Positions 35,614-43,395 of a DNA stretch of 64,000 nt are shown here, in pieces. The stretch's first letter is position 1, and each line of letters starts with the position of its first letter. This stretch comes from Desulfovibrio sp. (GTDB lineage: Bacteria; Desulfobacterota; Desulfovibrionia; Desulfovibrionales; Desulfovibrionaceae). Location of the stretch: assembly GCA_016208105.1 (NCBI GenBank), contig JACQYS010000013.1, forward strand, positions 124,001 to 188,000, written 5' to 3'. A model generated the notes under the pieces. It saw only the letters and a list, made by a program, of their open reading frames with translations, did not search any database and was not told where the DNA came from. Both the position numbers and the translations under genes were made by a program.

Positions 35614-35663
35614 CTTCTCCACCCAGCCCTGCCATCACCGGCAACCATGGTTCGTCCCCGTCC

Positions 35664-36614
35664 ATGACGCCCCTTGCTGACCTCCTCTCCAACTGGGGAG
35701 TTCTGTTCGCCCGCCTTCGGCCTGATCTTGCCATTCCGGGCAGCCCGGAGCGGTGCCTCGTGCGCCACGTGGTCGAGGATGTGAGCGGCACTCTCTGGCT
35801 GTTGGAGCAGCTCGGGCCGGGGCAGGCCATACGGCGAGAGGCACTCGGGAAGCTTCTCGACGAACTGGCCGGGCTCGGCCTGCACGGTCTGGCGCCCTAC
35901 CGACGCGTCGACGCCAGCTCTGGGACCGGGGCCAACAGAGACGCCGGTGGTGGCCCCTTCGTCTTGAGAGATTGGGGGGGCTGCTGGCAGCTTTCCCCGT
36001 TCATACTGTGCGAGCCTTTGATCCAGCCGGACTATTTGGATGACAGCGCCAAAGGTGAATCGCTGGGCGCGTGGATGTCGGACCTCCGGAATTCGTCCAC
36101 CAGCCTGCCTGTGCCTGACAACCTCTTCCCTCTTGATCTTCCAAGCTTCGTGACTGACCTTTTGACCCGCATGGCCCGCGCCCGTCCGGATGTCCACGCA
36201 CGAGTGTCCCGGATGGTGTCCACGCTAACGGGATTCTTCGAGGCGTATGCGGAATTGCCCCGCGCCCTGTGCCACGGCGACGTGCACCCCCTGAATGTGA
36301 TCTGGAAAGAGTCCGGCATCTTGGCCGTGATCGACTGGGAGTTCGCGGGGATGCGCCCGGAGATCTACGATCTGGCCAACTGCCTGGGTTGCCTGGGCAT
36401 CGAGGGTGATGGCGGTTTCGACTCGCCTTTTGCCCAGAGCCTGCTCGGCCGTACTCTCCATGCAGGGCTCTATACTCCCGAATCCGCCAGCATGCTGATC
36501 CCGGCCATTCTGGCCACGCGATTTGGCTGGCTCTCGGAATGGCTGCGCCGAAAAGATGAAGAGATGATCGAACTGGAGCTTACGTTTATGGAGCATCTGG
36601 CGGATCACCCCTGA
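35664..36614 (+). CDS. APH-fold phosphotransferase (aminoglycoside phosphotransferase/choline kinase-like)
   Basis: A 316-residue kinase-fold protein. The catalytic loop is LCHGDVHPLNVIWKE (catalytic aspartate, downstream asparagine), followed by the metal-binding AVIDWEFAGMRPEIYDLANCLG. The N-lobe has LVRHVVEDVSGTLWLLEQL, suggesting a nucleotide-binding lysine or glutamate is diverged. Such proteins phosphorylate small alcohols, amino sugars or cell-wall precursors. No antibiotic-resistance context is present. The start is uncertain, as no strong ribosome-binding site precedes the ATG at 35664. It is isolated by type A hairpin modules on both sides. Confidence 0.78.
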   Translation: MTPLADLLSNWGVLFARLRPDLAIPGSPERCLVRHVVEDVSGTLWLLEQLGPGQAIRREALGKLLDELAGLGLHGLAPYRRVDASSGTGANRDAGGGPFVLRDWGGCWQLSPFILCEPLIQPDYLDDSAKGESLGAWMSDLRNSSTSLPVPDNLFPLDLPSFVTDLLTRMARARPDVHARVSRMVSTLTGFFEAYAELPRALCHGDVHPLNVIWKESGILAVIDWEFAGMRPEIYDLANCLGCLGIEGDGGFDSPFAQSLLGRTLHAGLYTPESASMLIPAILATRFGWLSEWLRRKDEEMIELELTFMEHLADHP

Positions 36615-36637
36615 AAACACGGCCGTAAGATACAAAT

Positions 36638-36676
36638 GGGATTCCAAAGGGACTTATCCCTTTGGCCGCCGGAGGC
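36638..36676. repeat. intergenic hairpin module (type A, reversed)
   Basis: CCAAAGGGA-CTTA-TCCCTTTGG within GGGATT ... CCGCCGGAGG, 24 bases after the phosphotransferase stop. Same family as 14292, 35575 and 54012. Confidence 0.8.
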
Positions 36677-36772
36677 TTCTCTCAACAAAAACATAAAGCC
36701 CAAAAGTTTTCTCTCTTTATCGCCCCCACGATAGTCCCCTTTTCCTCCCCGGGCTAAAGCGCCACCATCCAC

Positions 36773-36798
36773 GCCGCCGCAAGGCGGCCATCCAGGAG
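36773..36798 (+). promoter_or_regulatory. hairpin next to the transporter ribosome-binding site
   Basis: GCCGCC-GCAA-GGCGGC (36773-36788), a stable stem with a GNRA tetraloop, ends five bases before the GGAGGT ribosome-binding site of the DASS transporter. It could stabilise the message or influence initiation. Confidence 0.4.
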
Positions 36799-36805
36799 GT
36801 AGCGT

Positions 36806-38362
36806 ATGGCCAACAGGTCGGACGATTCCGTCATCGAATGCAGGGGAGGCTTCGGGACCTACATCTCCGAAAACCTCACCCTGTGCGGGCAGAGCCCGCG
36901 CGTGACCTGGGCGGGCTATGCGGCAGCCTGGGGACTGTTCTTTCTCATCAACAACGTTCTCCCCCTTCCGGAAGGTCTCAAGCCCGAAGGCATGTCCGTG
37001 CTGGCCATCCTGGTCTGGGCCTGCGTCATGTGGGTCACGGAGGCCATGCCGGTTGGCATCGCGGGAATCTCCATTCCCACCCTCATCATCCTCACCCGCG
37101 CCATCCCCTGGAACGGCGACCGTCCCCCCATGGGACAAGCCTTCTCGGGATTCACCACCCATGAGGTCTGGCTGTGCCTGTTCGCCTTTTTCGCCGGGGC
37201 CATCATCCAGCTTTTGAAGATGGACAAACGCATCGCCCTGGCCATCCTGGACAAGATCAAGGCCTCCAACGTGGGTCGCATCATCTGGGGGATGTTCTGG
37301 GTGAACATCGTGCTGGCCTTCCTCATACCCGCGGCCAACGCCCGCGCCGCCACTGTGATGCCCGTGGTGCAGGGCATCACCAATCTCTTGGGTGATACAC
37401 CACGCGAGCGCGAGGCCAAGAAAGCCATCGTCATCTCGTCCATGGTCTACGCCAGCATGATCTCGGGCCTGTTCATCCTCACCGGCCACATGCCCAACCT
37501 CATCATGACCGGCCTTTTCGAGAAGAGCGGGTTCAAGAATCTGGGATATTTCAATTGGATGCTGCTGCACGCACCGTATCTGGTCATGTTCGCCCTCACC
37601 CAGTGGTGGATGAGCTTCCACTTCAAGACCCGGGGAGTGGACATCGCCGGAGGCCACGAGCAGATCCACAGGCAGCACAAGGACCTGGGCCCCATGACCG
37701 GCCCCGAGTGGGCCATGCTGGCCGCTTTCTGCCTGGTGGGCGTGCTGTTCATGACAGGCAAGGGAAGCCCCCTCGTGCTGCACAACTACCAGCTTGGCAT
37801 CGTGGGCCTCATCGGCATCATGATCCTCTTCATCCCCGGGCTCTTCCCCTTCAAATGGAAGGCTGTGCAGGACCGCACCATATGGGGCACCTTCCTGCTC
37901 CTGGGCGGAGCCATCTCCATGACTGACGCCATGAGCAAATCCGGCCTGGCCGGGTGGATGGCCGACCACATACACACCATGGTGACGGGAATGAACTGGT
38001 GGCAGACGCTTCTGGTGATGATGCTCGGCACCCAGGTGCTGCGCTTGGGAATGCTCTCCAACGTCGCGGCCGTGGCCATGCTAGCCCCAATCATGTTCGC
38101 CATGGCCCCAAAGGTGGGCCTGCACCCGGTGGCCTTCACCCTGCTCATCTGCAACGTGGATACCTTCGCGTACTTGTTGCCCACGCAGATAACCGCCGCT
38201 GTCATCGCCTACGGCACAGGCACCTTTACCACCGCTGACTATGCCCGGGTGGGATGGGTCTGCACGCTCCTGGCCATCGCTTTCGGAATATTGGTCATGG
38301 CCCCATGGTACGCCCTGTTCGGCCTGCCTGTCTGGAACCCGGGCGTTCCCTGGCCCTACTAG
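36806..38362 (+). CDS. DASS/SLC13-family sodium:anion symporter
   Basis: A 518-residue inner-membrane transporter with about twelve to fourteen hydrophobic segments. The sequence follows the divalent anion:sodium symporter (SLC13/CitT) pattern: LAILVWACVMWVTEAMPVGIAGISIPTLIIL, FAFFAGAIIQLLKMDKRIALAILDK, VLAFLIPAANARAATVMPVVQGI, and the C-terminal repeat FLLLGGAISMTDAMSKSGLAGWMADH with LGTQVLRLGMLSNVAAVAMLAPIMFAMA. Family substrates are dicarboxylates, sulfate or related anions. GGAGGT precedes the ATG. The next gene, 74 bases on, is the AprA-like flavoprotein, so the imported anion may be its substrate. Confidence 0.88.
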   Translation: MANRSDDSVIECRGGFGTYISENLTLCGQSPRVTWAGYAAAWGLFFLINNVLPLPEGLKPEGMSVLAILVWACVMWVTEAMPVGIAGISIPTLIILTRAIPWNGDRPPMGQAFSGFTTHEVWLCLFAFFAGAIIQLLKMDKRIALAILDKIKASNVGRIIWGMFWVNIVLAFLIPAANARAATVMPVVQGITNLLGDTPREREAKKAIVISSMVYASMISGLFILTGHMPNLIMTGLFEKSGFKNLGYFNWMLLHAPYLVMFALTQWWMSFHFKTRGVDIAGGHEQIHRQHKDLGPMTGPEWAMLAAFCLVGVLFMTGKGSPLVLHNYQLGIVGLIGIMILFIPGLFPFKWKAVQDRTIWGTFLLLGGAISMTDAMSKSGLAGWMADHIHTMVTGMNWWQTLLVMMLGTQVLRLGMLSNVAAVAMLAPIMFAMAPKVGLHPVAFTLLICNVDTFAYLLPTQITAAVIAYGTGTFTTADYARVGWVCTLLAIAFGILVMAPWYALFGLPVWNPGVPWPY

Positions 38363-38436
38363 CCCAGATTATTTCCATGAAAGCGGCAATCGCCTGAAAC
38401 AATAAGACTCCCCGATACGATACAGGAGGACACCCC

Positions 38437-40194
38437 ATGCCCCGCATGACCCACAACCCCCAATCCCTGGACGCTATTGAAACCGTCCGGGTGGACTGCG
38501 ACATCCTGATCATCGGCGGCGGCAACGCCGGCTGCTTCTCGGCCGTGGAGGCCGCCAAAGTGGACCCCAGCCTCAAAGTGGTGATCATGGAAAAGGCCCA
38601 GATCATGCGGTCCGGCGCATGCTCGGCCGGCATGGATGCGATAAACACCTACATTCCCGAGGGCAAAACCCCCGAAGACCTCGTCCGCTGGTGCCGCTCC
38701 CAGGTGGGCGGCGGCCCCATTCGCGAAGATCTGGCCCTGTCCAACGCCCAGGAGTTGAACGAATCCGTGGACGACCTGGAGCGCTGGGGCCTGCCCATCC
38801 TGCGCGATGAGAACGGCAAGATCCGCTACCGGGGCGCCTGGGACATCTCCATCCACGGCGAACAACTCAAGCCCATCATGGCCGAAAAGGCTCTGGAATC
38901 CGGGGCGGAAGTCTACAACCGGGTGGCCTGCACCCAGCTGCTCATGGACAAGGGCCGTTGCGTTGGCGCCCTGGGTTTCGGGGTGCGAGACGGCAAGTTT
39001 TACGTCTTCAATGCCAAAGCGACCATCAACGCCACGGGCGGCGCGGCCGGTCTCTACAAGAGCTACACCGCGGACGCCACGGACTGTCACCATCAGATTT
39101 GGATGTGCCCCTACTGCGTTGGAACCGGATACGCGGTGGGCATCCGCCAGGGCGCGGAGATGACCTCCATGGAGCAGCGCTGGGTGGCCACACGCACCAA
39201 GGATTTCTGCGGCCCGGTGGACACCATTTCTGTGGGCTACAAGGCACCCATCATAAATGCCAAGGGCGAGCGCATCATGCAGAGCCGCTATGCTCATTTG
39301 GGCGCGGACAAGGCCCCTCGCTACATCAGGGCCAACGCCCCCATGGAGGAGTGGCTGGCCGGGCGCGGGCCCACCTACTGCGACACCCGGGGCATGGACC
39401 CCAAGCTGGCCGAGCAGATGATGACCGACTATCTGAACGAGCGGCCGAGTTTCGTGCTGTTTTTGGCAAGCCGGGGCCAGGATCCCACCAAGGAACCCAT
39501 CGAGATCTACGGTTCCGATCCCTACATCGTGGGCGGGCACACCCAGTCCGGCTTCTGGGTTGACCTGTGCCGCATGACCACAGTTCCGGGCCTGTTCGCC
39601 GCGGGTGAAACCGCCGGGGGAAATCCCAACAAGTTCGTGGGCGGATGCGCCGCCGAGGGCAAGCTCGCGCTTCGGGGCGCGGCTTCCTACATCATGGACC
39701 TCGTTCTTCCCGAACCGGACCCGGCCCAGGTAGCGGCTGAAAAAGCCCGCGTGTTCGAACCGCTACTGCGCGGTGCAGATTTCGACGGTCTACTCGCCCT
39801 GGAGATGGAAGAGCGCCTGCAGCGCCTCATGGACGAATACGCGGGCGGCACGAGCCAGTTCTACCGCACCAACGAGGAGCGCCTGGACTATGCTCTGAAG
39901 CACATCGCCATGCTGAAAGACCAGGCGAAATACCTGAAGGCCTCGGACCTGCATGATCTCATGAGCGTGCATGAGGTCATCGACCGTCTGGACGTGGCCG
40001 AGGTGCTCTGCCACCATCTGAAGTTCCGCAAGGAAACACGCTGGCAGGGCTGGCAGACCCGCTCGGACTACCCTGAAGTCGATCCAACCTACGACTGCCA
40101 TGTCGAGAGCAGAAAGAACCTGGCCACCGGAGAAATCGAGACCTTCACCCGCCCCTACGAACAGTTGGTTCCGGGCGACAGGTATAAGCCGTAG
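38437..40194 (+). CDS. AprA-like FAD-dependent oxidoreductase (adenylylsulfate reductase alpha-related)
   Basis: A 585-residue cytoplasmic flavoprotein of the fumarate reductase/APS reductase superfamily. The FAD site is IIGGGNAG (G27-G32). Aligned by eye to AprA, it keeps several residues recalled as lining the APS pocket: N70 (MDAINTY), E142 (HGEQLKP), W222 (QIWMC), R253 (ATRTKDFCGP) and H368 (GGHTQSG); the tyrosine of the pocket is replaced by leucine near residue 82. It is about 70-80 residues shorter than AprA. An AprB-like ferredoxin follows. It could reduce or oxidise APS or another sulfur anion or carboxylate. AGGAGG precedes the ATG. Confidence 0.82.
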   Translation: MPRMTHNPQSLDAIETVRVDCDILIIGGGNAGCFSAVEAAKVDPSLKVVIMEKAQIMRSGACSAGMDAINTYIPEGKTPEDLVRWCRSQVGGGPIREDLALSNAQELNESVDDLERWGLPILRDENGKIRYRGAWDISIHGEQLKPIMAEKALESGAEVYNRVACTQLLMDKGRCVGALGFGVRDGKFYVFNAKATINATGGAAGLYKSYTADATDCHHQIWMCPYCVGTGYAVGIRQGAEMTSMEQRWVATRTKDFCGPVDTISVGYKAPIINAKGERIMQSRYAHLGADKAPRYIRANAPMEEWLAGRGPTYCDTRGMDPKLAEQMMTDYLNERPSFVLFLASRGQDPTKEPIEIYGSDPYIVGGHTQSGFWVDLCRMTTVPGLFAAGETAGGNPNKFVGGCAAEGKLALRGAASYIMDLVLPEPDPAQVAAEKARVFEPLLRGADFDGLLALEMEERLQRLMDEYAGGTSQFYRTNEERLDYALKHIAMLKDQAKYLKASDLHDLMSVHEVIDRLDVAEVLCHHLKFRKETRWQGWQTRSDYPEVDPTYDCHVESRKNLATGEIETFTRPYEQLVPGDRYKP

Positions 40195-40196
40195 AG

Positions 40197-40328
40197 GCGG
40201 GGGCCAGCCCCCGCACACCCGCCAGGGGGATGATCCCCTTGGACCCTCAATATGCCGGGGTCCGGGGGAGGCATCTCCCCTCGGCTGGTGCAGGGCGGAG
40301 CCCTGCCGGGGGTTAGGGGCAGCGCCCC
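40197..40328 (+). repeat. hairpin-repeat block between AprA-like and AprB-like genes
   Basis: GCGGGGGC-CA-GCCCCCGC (40197-40214), an arm pair 40222-40231/40233-40242, GCAGGGC-GGA-GCCCTGC (40290-40306) and GGGGC-AGC-GCCCC (40316-40328) fill the 160 bases between the two subunit genes. The types match modules at 11714, 33411 and 54108. Within an operon they may protect or prematurely end the message. Confidence 0.8.
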
Positions 40329-40354
40329 AACGAAAAAATATCAAGGAGGACACC

Positions 40355-40684
40355 ATGCCACCTATCGTCGATCCCAAGAAATGCAACGGCTGCGAAGGCC
40401 GCGAGGAATCTTTCTGCGAGGAGGCCTGCCCGGGCGATCTCATGTATGTGGGCGCGGACGGCAAGTCCCACTGCCACGCCACCCGTGACTGCTGGGACTG
40501 CATGTCCTGCGTGAAGATGTGCCCGCGGAACGCCATAGAAACCCGCATTCCTTACCAACTGGGCTACCACAAGGCGCGGCTCACGCCCATCATGGGAAAA
40601 AACAGCATCACCTGGAAGTGCACGGACATAAAAGGCCAGACAGTGACCTACAAGTATCGTAACCGTTTGGACATCAAGGACTGA
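40355..40684 (+). CDS. AprB-like two-cluster ferredoxin subunit
   Basis: A 109-residue protein with two [4Fe-4S] sites: C10, C13, C21, C25 and C46, C49, C52, C56. The spacing in the first cluster (CNGCEGREESFCEEACP), with seven residues between the second and third cysteines, is the unusual AprB spacing, and W47 in DCWDCMSC corresponds to the tryptophan that bridges cluster and flavin in APS reductase. It lacks the C-terminal tail of 40-60 residues that wraps AprA. It starts with AAGGAGG upstream, 160 bases after the AprA-like gene. It presumably feeds or drains electrons from that flavoprotein. Confidence 0.88.
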   Translation: MPPIVDPKKCNGCEGREESFCEEACPGDLMYVGADGKSHCHATRDCWDCMSCVKMCPRNAIETRIPYQLGYHKARLTPIMGKNSITWKCTDIKGQTVTYKYRNRLDIKD

Positions 40685-40744
40685 GCGGACATCCCTCGGC
40701 CGGGCGGGGAATTCCCCGCCTCGTTGCCTGGGCTGGAAACAGGC

Positions 40745-40772
40745 TTGACCTTGCCAGCTCCGGAACTATGTT
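40745..40772 (+). promoter_or_regulatory. candidate promoter for the Crp/Fnr gene
   Basis: TTGACC and TATGTT are 16 bases apart. The predicted transcription start is near 40779, which argues for the ATG at 40800 as the start codon of the regulator. Confidence 0.5.
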
Positions 40773-40799
40773 GCGGGCATGGTTTCACATGGGAATCAC

Positions 40800-41486
40800 A
40801 TGGACTGGCACCTGATCAAGGGGGGCTTCTTTGACGGACTGGACCGCGAGTTCACCGCGTTTCGTGAACTCGCCGGGCGCAGGCGCTTGAAGAAAAACGA
40901 AATCATTTTCTTCGAAAACGACCTGTGTACGCGTTCATTCTATCTAGACGACGGCTCTGTGAAGATTTTCAGGGTTTCCCTTCACGGCAAGGAACCAACG
41001 TTCTTCATCCGCTCTCCGGGAGAAATGTTCGGCTTGGCCGAGGTGGTGGGTGGGGAGCGCCGTAAATGCTCCGCCCAGGCCATGTCCGACGGTGTTCTTC
41101 TGGAAATCGACCGGGACGACTTTTTGAAGCTCATGCTGCACCACCCCATGCTGGCCCGCCGGGTTATCGAAGTCCTGGGCAAACGCATCCGCTACTTAAG
41201 CGGCCAGCTTGAAAACCTCATGACGTGCGGTGTTTCTTCCAGGCTGTTGAGGCTCTTCCTCTGTCTCTCTCACGACGAGATCTCCCGGGCAAAGGGAGGC
41301 GCCGTGGATGTTCCGGTACGGCTCACCCAGGGCCAGTTAGCCTCCATGACCGGGTCCTGCCAACAAACTATCAGCGAAACGTTGACCGCCTTCGAGCAGA
41401 GAGGCCTCATTGCTGTGTCGCGCCAGCGCATACGGCTGCTCGACCCGAACGCTATCATGGCGGCCCTGGTGGAAACACAATCCTGA
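40800..41486 (+). CDS. Crp/Fnr family transcriptional regulator
   Basis: A 228-residue regulator with an N-terminal cyclic-nucleotide-binding-type beta-roll (NEIIFFENDLCTRSFYLDDGSVKIF, SPGEMFGLAEVVGGERR) and a C-terminal winged helix (LTQGQLASMTGSCQQTISETLTAFEQRGLI). The Fnr four-cysteine cluster is absent; scattered cysteines occur at about positions 42 and 91. The effector pocket lacks an obvious cAMP signature. An ATG seven codons further upstream is in frame but sits at the predicted transcription start. It may regulate the preceding AprAB-like module, as Crp/Fnr proteins such as HcpR do for sulfur and nitrogen genes in this group; this is inference. Confidence 0.87.
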   Translation: MDWHLIKGGFFDGLDREFTAFRELAGRRRLKKNEIIFFENDLCTRSFYLDDGSVKIFRVSLHGKEPTFFIRSPGEMFGLAEVVGGERRKCSAQAMSDGVLLEIDRDDFLKLMLHHPMLARRVIEVLGKRIRYLSGQLENLMTCGVSSRLLRLFLCLSHDEISRAKGGAVDVPVRLTQGQLASMTGSCQQTISETLTAFEQRGLIAVSRQRIRLLDPNAIMAALVETQS

Positions 41487-41557
41487 CTCAAATGGTGGGG
41501 GTTTCCCCATGGTTTCGCTTCCCCGGTTCTGCTAAAATTATCGACATCGATGAACTC

Positions 41558-42079
41558 ATGGACCGGGCAATGCACGATTATGCTCATAAATCGAGGGAAG
41601 AACTCCTGCGTGAAGTGGAACGACTGAAAAGGGCGGTCTGCCATCTGGAAGCGGCCGAACTTGCCCGCCGCAGATTGCATGACAAGCTTTTTGTGGAATG
41701 CAACGCCTTCCGGGCCGCCTTCGACCTCTCCCCGGTGCCTCAGTTTTGGCACGACCGGGAGGGCCGGACCCTTCGTCTCAACAAAGCTGCCCAGAACCTG
41801 CTTGGAATGGAAACGCCTCCGCCCGAATTTACCGTGTTCAACGACCCACAACTCGTCTTGATAGGCGTGCCCGAGTACTTCAAACGGGTCCTAGCCGGAG
41901 AAACCGTACGGGTGCCAAAGCACGCTTTCACTCCTTCCCAAACCCACACCGGAGCCCTCGAAAAAAAGCTCATGGTGGCTTCCGTCATGTATCCGGTTTT
42001 CAGCCCTGAAGGCGGGGTGACCTCCGTGGTGACCCAGCTTTTCGATCTCAAGGCCCTGGCAGGGGAAGACGAAGACTAA
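41558..42079 (+). CDS. PAS-domain protein
   Basis: A soluble protein of about 173 residues: an N-terminal coiled-coil segment (HKSREELLREVERLKRAVCHLEAAELARRRLHDKLF) followed by a PAS fold (FRAAFDLSPVPQFWHDREGRTLRLNKAAQNLLGM and the beta strands around KLMVASVMYPVFSPEGGVTSVVTQLFDLK). No output domain is present, so it may signal by protein contact. In-frame ATGs at 41492, 41558 and 41570 are all possible starts, none with a strong ribosome-binding site. It lies directly after the Crp/Fnr gene on the same strand and may be cotranscribed with it. Confidence 0.72.
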   Translation: MDRAMHDYAHKSREELLREVERLKRAVCHLEAAELARRRLHDKLFVECNAFRAAFDLSPVPQFWHDREGRTLRLNKAAQNLLGMETPPPEFTVFNDPQLVLIGVPEYFKRVLAGETVRVPKHAFTPSQTHTGALEKKLMVASVMYPVFSPEGGVTSVVTQLFDLKALAGEDED

Positions 42080-42175
42080 GCTGCCAGCCTTTACACACGG
42101 GCTCACAATTCGTATCCGCCCCGCTTCCCGCCCGGCAACTCCCCGCTTTAAACGCGGCTTCGCCGATCACTGACG

Positions 42176-42760
42176 CTATTTGGCGTCGTCGAAACGTCTG
42201 CGCACCTCTTCAAGCCGCTCCCGGTATCCCTTTGCGTCGCCATATTCAAAAAAATGCCGGTACCTGCTGTGCACCGATTTCAAAGGCCGGGCGTGCCGCA
42301 CCGGACACCAGTATTGCTCGGTCCTGGCGGCCACCTCGGTGACGTATGCGATCAGCCCGTTGAAGTAGCTGCAGTATGCGCAGTTCAGCTTCTCGATCCA
42401 GTTCAGATAGCTCAGCACATGGCGATCCATGATGACATACTCGCCGCGTTTCACTCGAGGGATGCCGTATATGGGAAAGCACGCGAGCTGGTAGACATTG
42501 ACCACCAAATCCATGAACGCCGCCGGAATGAGCGCCGACCAGATGATCGGGATGGTCAGTATCTTCATGGCCCCGGACTCGTAGACGTAATCCAGCCATT
42601 TGAGCGTCATCTTCCTGTGGTACTGTTTGACCTCTTCGCTGAAGCGGACCTTCTTGTCGCGGATGGTGTAGAGGAGCTCGTCTTCCGTCTTGCGCAGCTC
42701 TTCCAGAAGCTCCTTCTCCAACAATTCGATCCGATCCAGAATGTCATCGACTTTACTCAT
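42176..42760 (-). CDS. conserved membrane-associated protein of unknown function
   Basis: A 194-residue protein with an N-terminal charged coiled coil (about residues 1-55), a hydrophobic segment (ILTIPIIWSALIPAAFMDLVVNVYQLACFPIYGIP, about 67-100) and a C-terminal domain with LNWIEKLNCAYCSYFNGLIAYVTEVAARTEQYWCPVRHARP. The C-x-x-C pair and later cysteine and histidines could bind a metal or heme, but no family name comes to mind. GCTCCTT before the ATG gives AAGGAGC as ribosome-binding site. The 635 bases downstream-facing from its start (42761-43395) hold no gene I can support, only an eight-base inverted repeat (GGCGGACC, 43043-43050 and 43080-43087). Confidence 0.72.
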   Translation of the reverse strand: MSKVDDILDRIELLEKELLEELRKTEDELLYTIRDKKVRFSEEVKQYHRKMTLKWLDYVYESGAMKILTIPIIWSALIPAAFMDLVVNVYQLACFPIYGIPRVKRGEYVIMDRHVLSYLNWIEKLNCAYCSYFNGLIAYVTEVAARTEQYWCPVRHARPLKSVHSRYRHFFEYGDAKGYRERLEEVRRRFDDAK

Positions 42761-43395
42761 GAATGCTCCTTGCCCGGGCTGTGTTCACCCAAGGTATTGC
42801 ATGAAGAAACTAGCACGGTTGCCGAGCATTCCCATCCTTTTATTCCCTGAGAACCCCGGAGGTATGCTGGCCTCGGCACATTGTTCCGTGGCATGCTTCC
42901 TGCTTATTTCCATTCAAGCTGGACGGCATGTGAGACGGTGCGGTGATGAACCAACAGCTACATAAAAAACGTAGACATACAGGTTCTATCCCAACAACCC
43001 GCGCCACGGCCGGATCGGCAAAAGCCCGACACTTGCGCCCGGGCGGACCAACACCCTCAGAATACACCTATACACGAGGGTCCGCCGGAACCACCTGAAG
43101 GGCTTTTTTCTTGGTCTTTCCTTAAATCCACTTGCGAATCCGTTCTGCCTGGCTCCACGGACCCCGTAAAACGACAGCGTATTCTGCTTCGGTCAAATTC
43201 CTGACGGAACATATCCTTTCACAAAGCACCCTCATACCGAACCAGCCCAGACTACGTAGACTGCCGTCTCCGTGCCCTCTAGCGAAACATGCGTATTTCT
43301 GGCAAAATTTAACAGTTTGCGAGGCGCTCTTGCCAGAGCCGCCTCCAGAGGCTATCTACTCGTTAGTTTGTGGAATCATCAGAAGGAGATTCGAC

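Noticed and set aside
35664-36614. Acquired aminoglycoside resistance gene
   Set aside because: The APH fold is shared by many house-keeping kinases, and there is no mobile element or resistance context.
38437-40684. Canonical aprBA or a fumarate reductase
   Set aside because: Gene order is A before B, both proteins are too short, sat and qmo are absent, and the ferredoxin has AprB rather than fumarate-reductase type cluster spacing.
43132-43395. Extended N-terminus for the Bax inhibitor-1 homolog
   Set aside because: The ATG at 43396 has a strong ribosome-binding site and gives the normal protein length; the extension has no family similarity.
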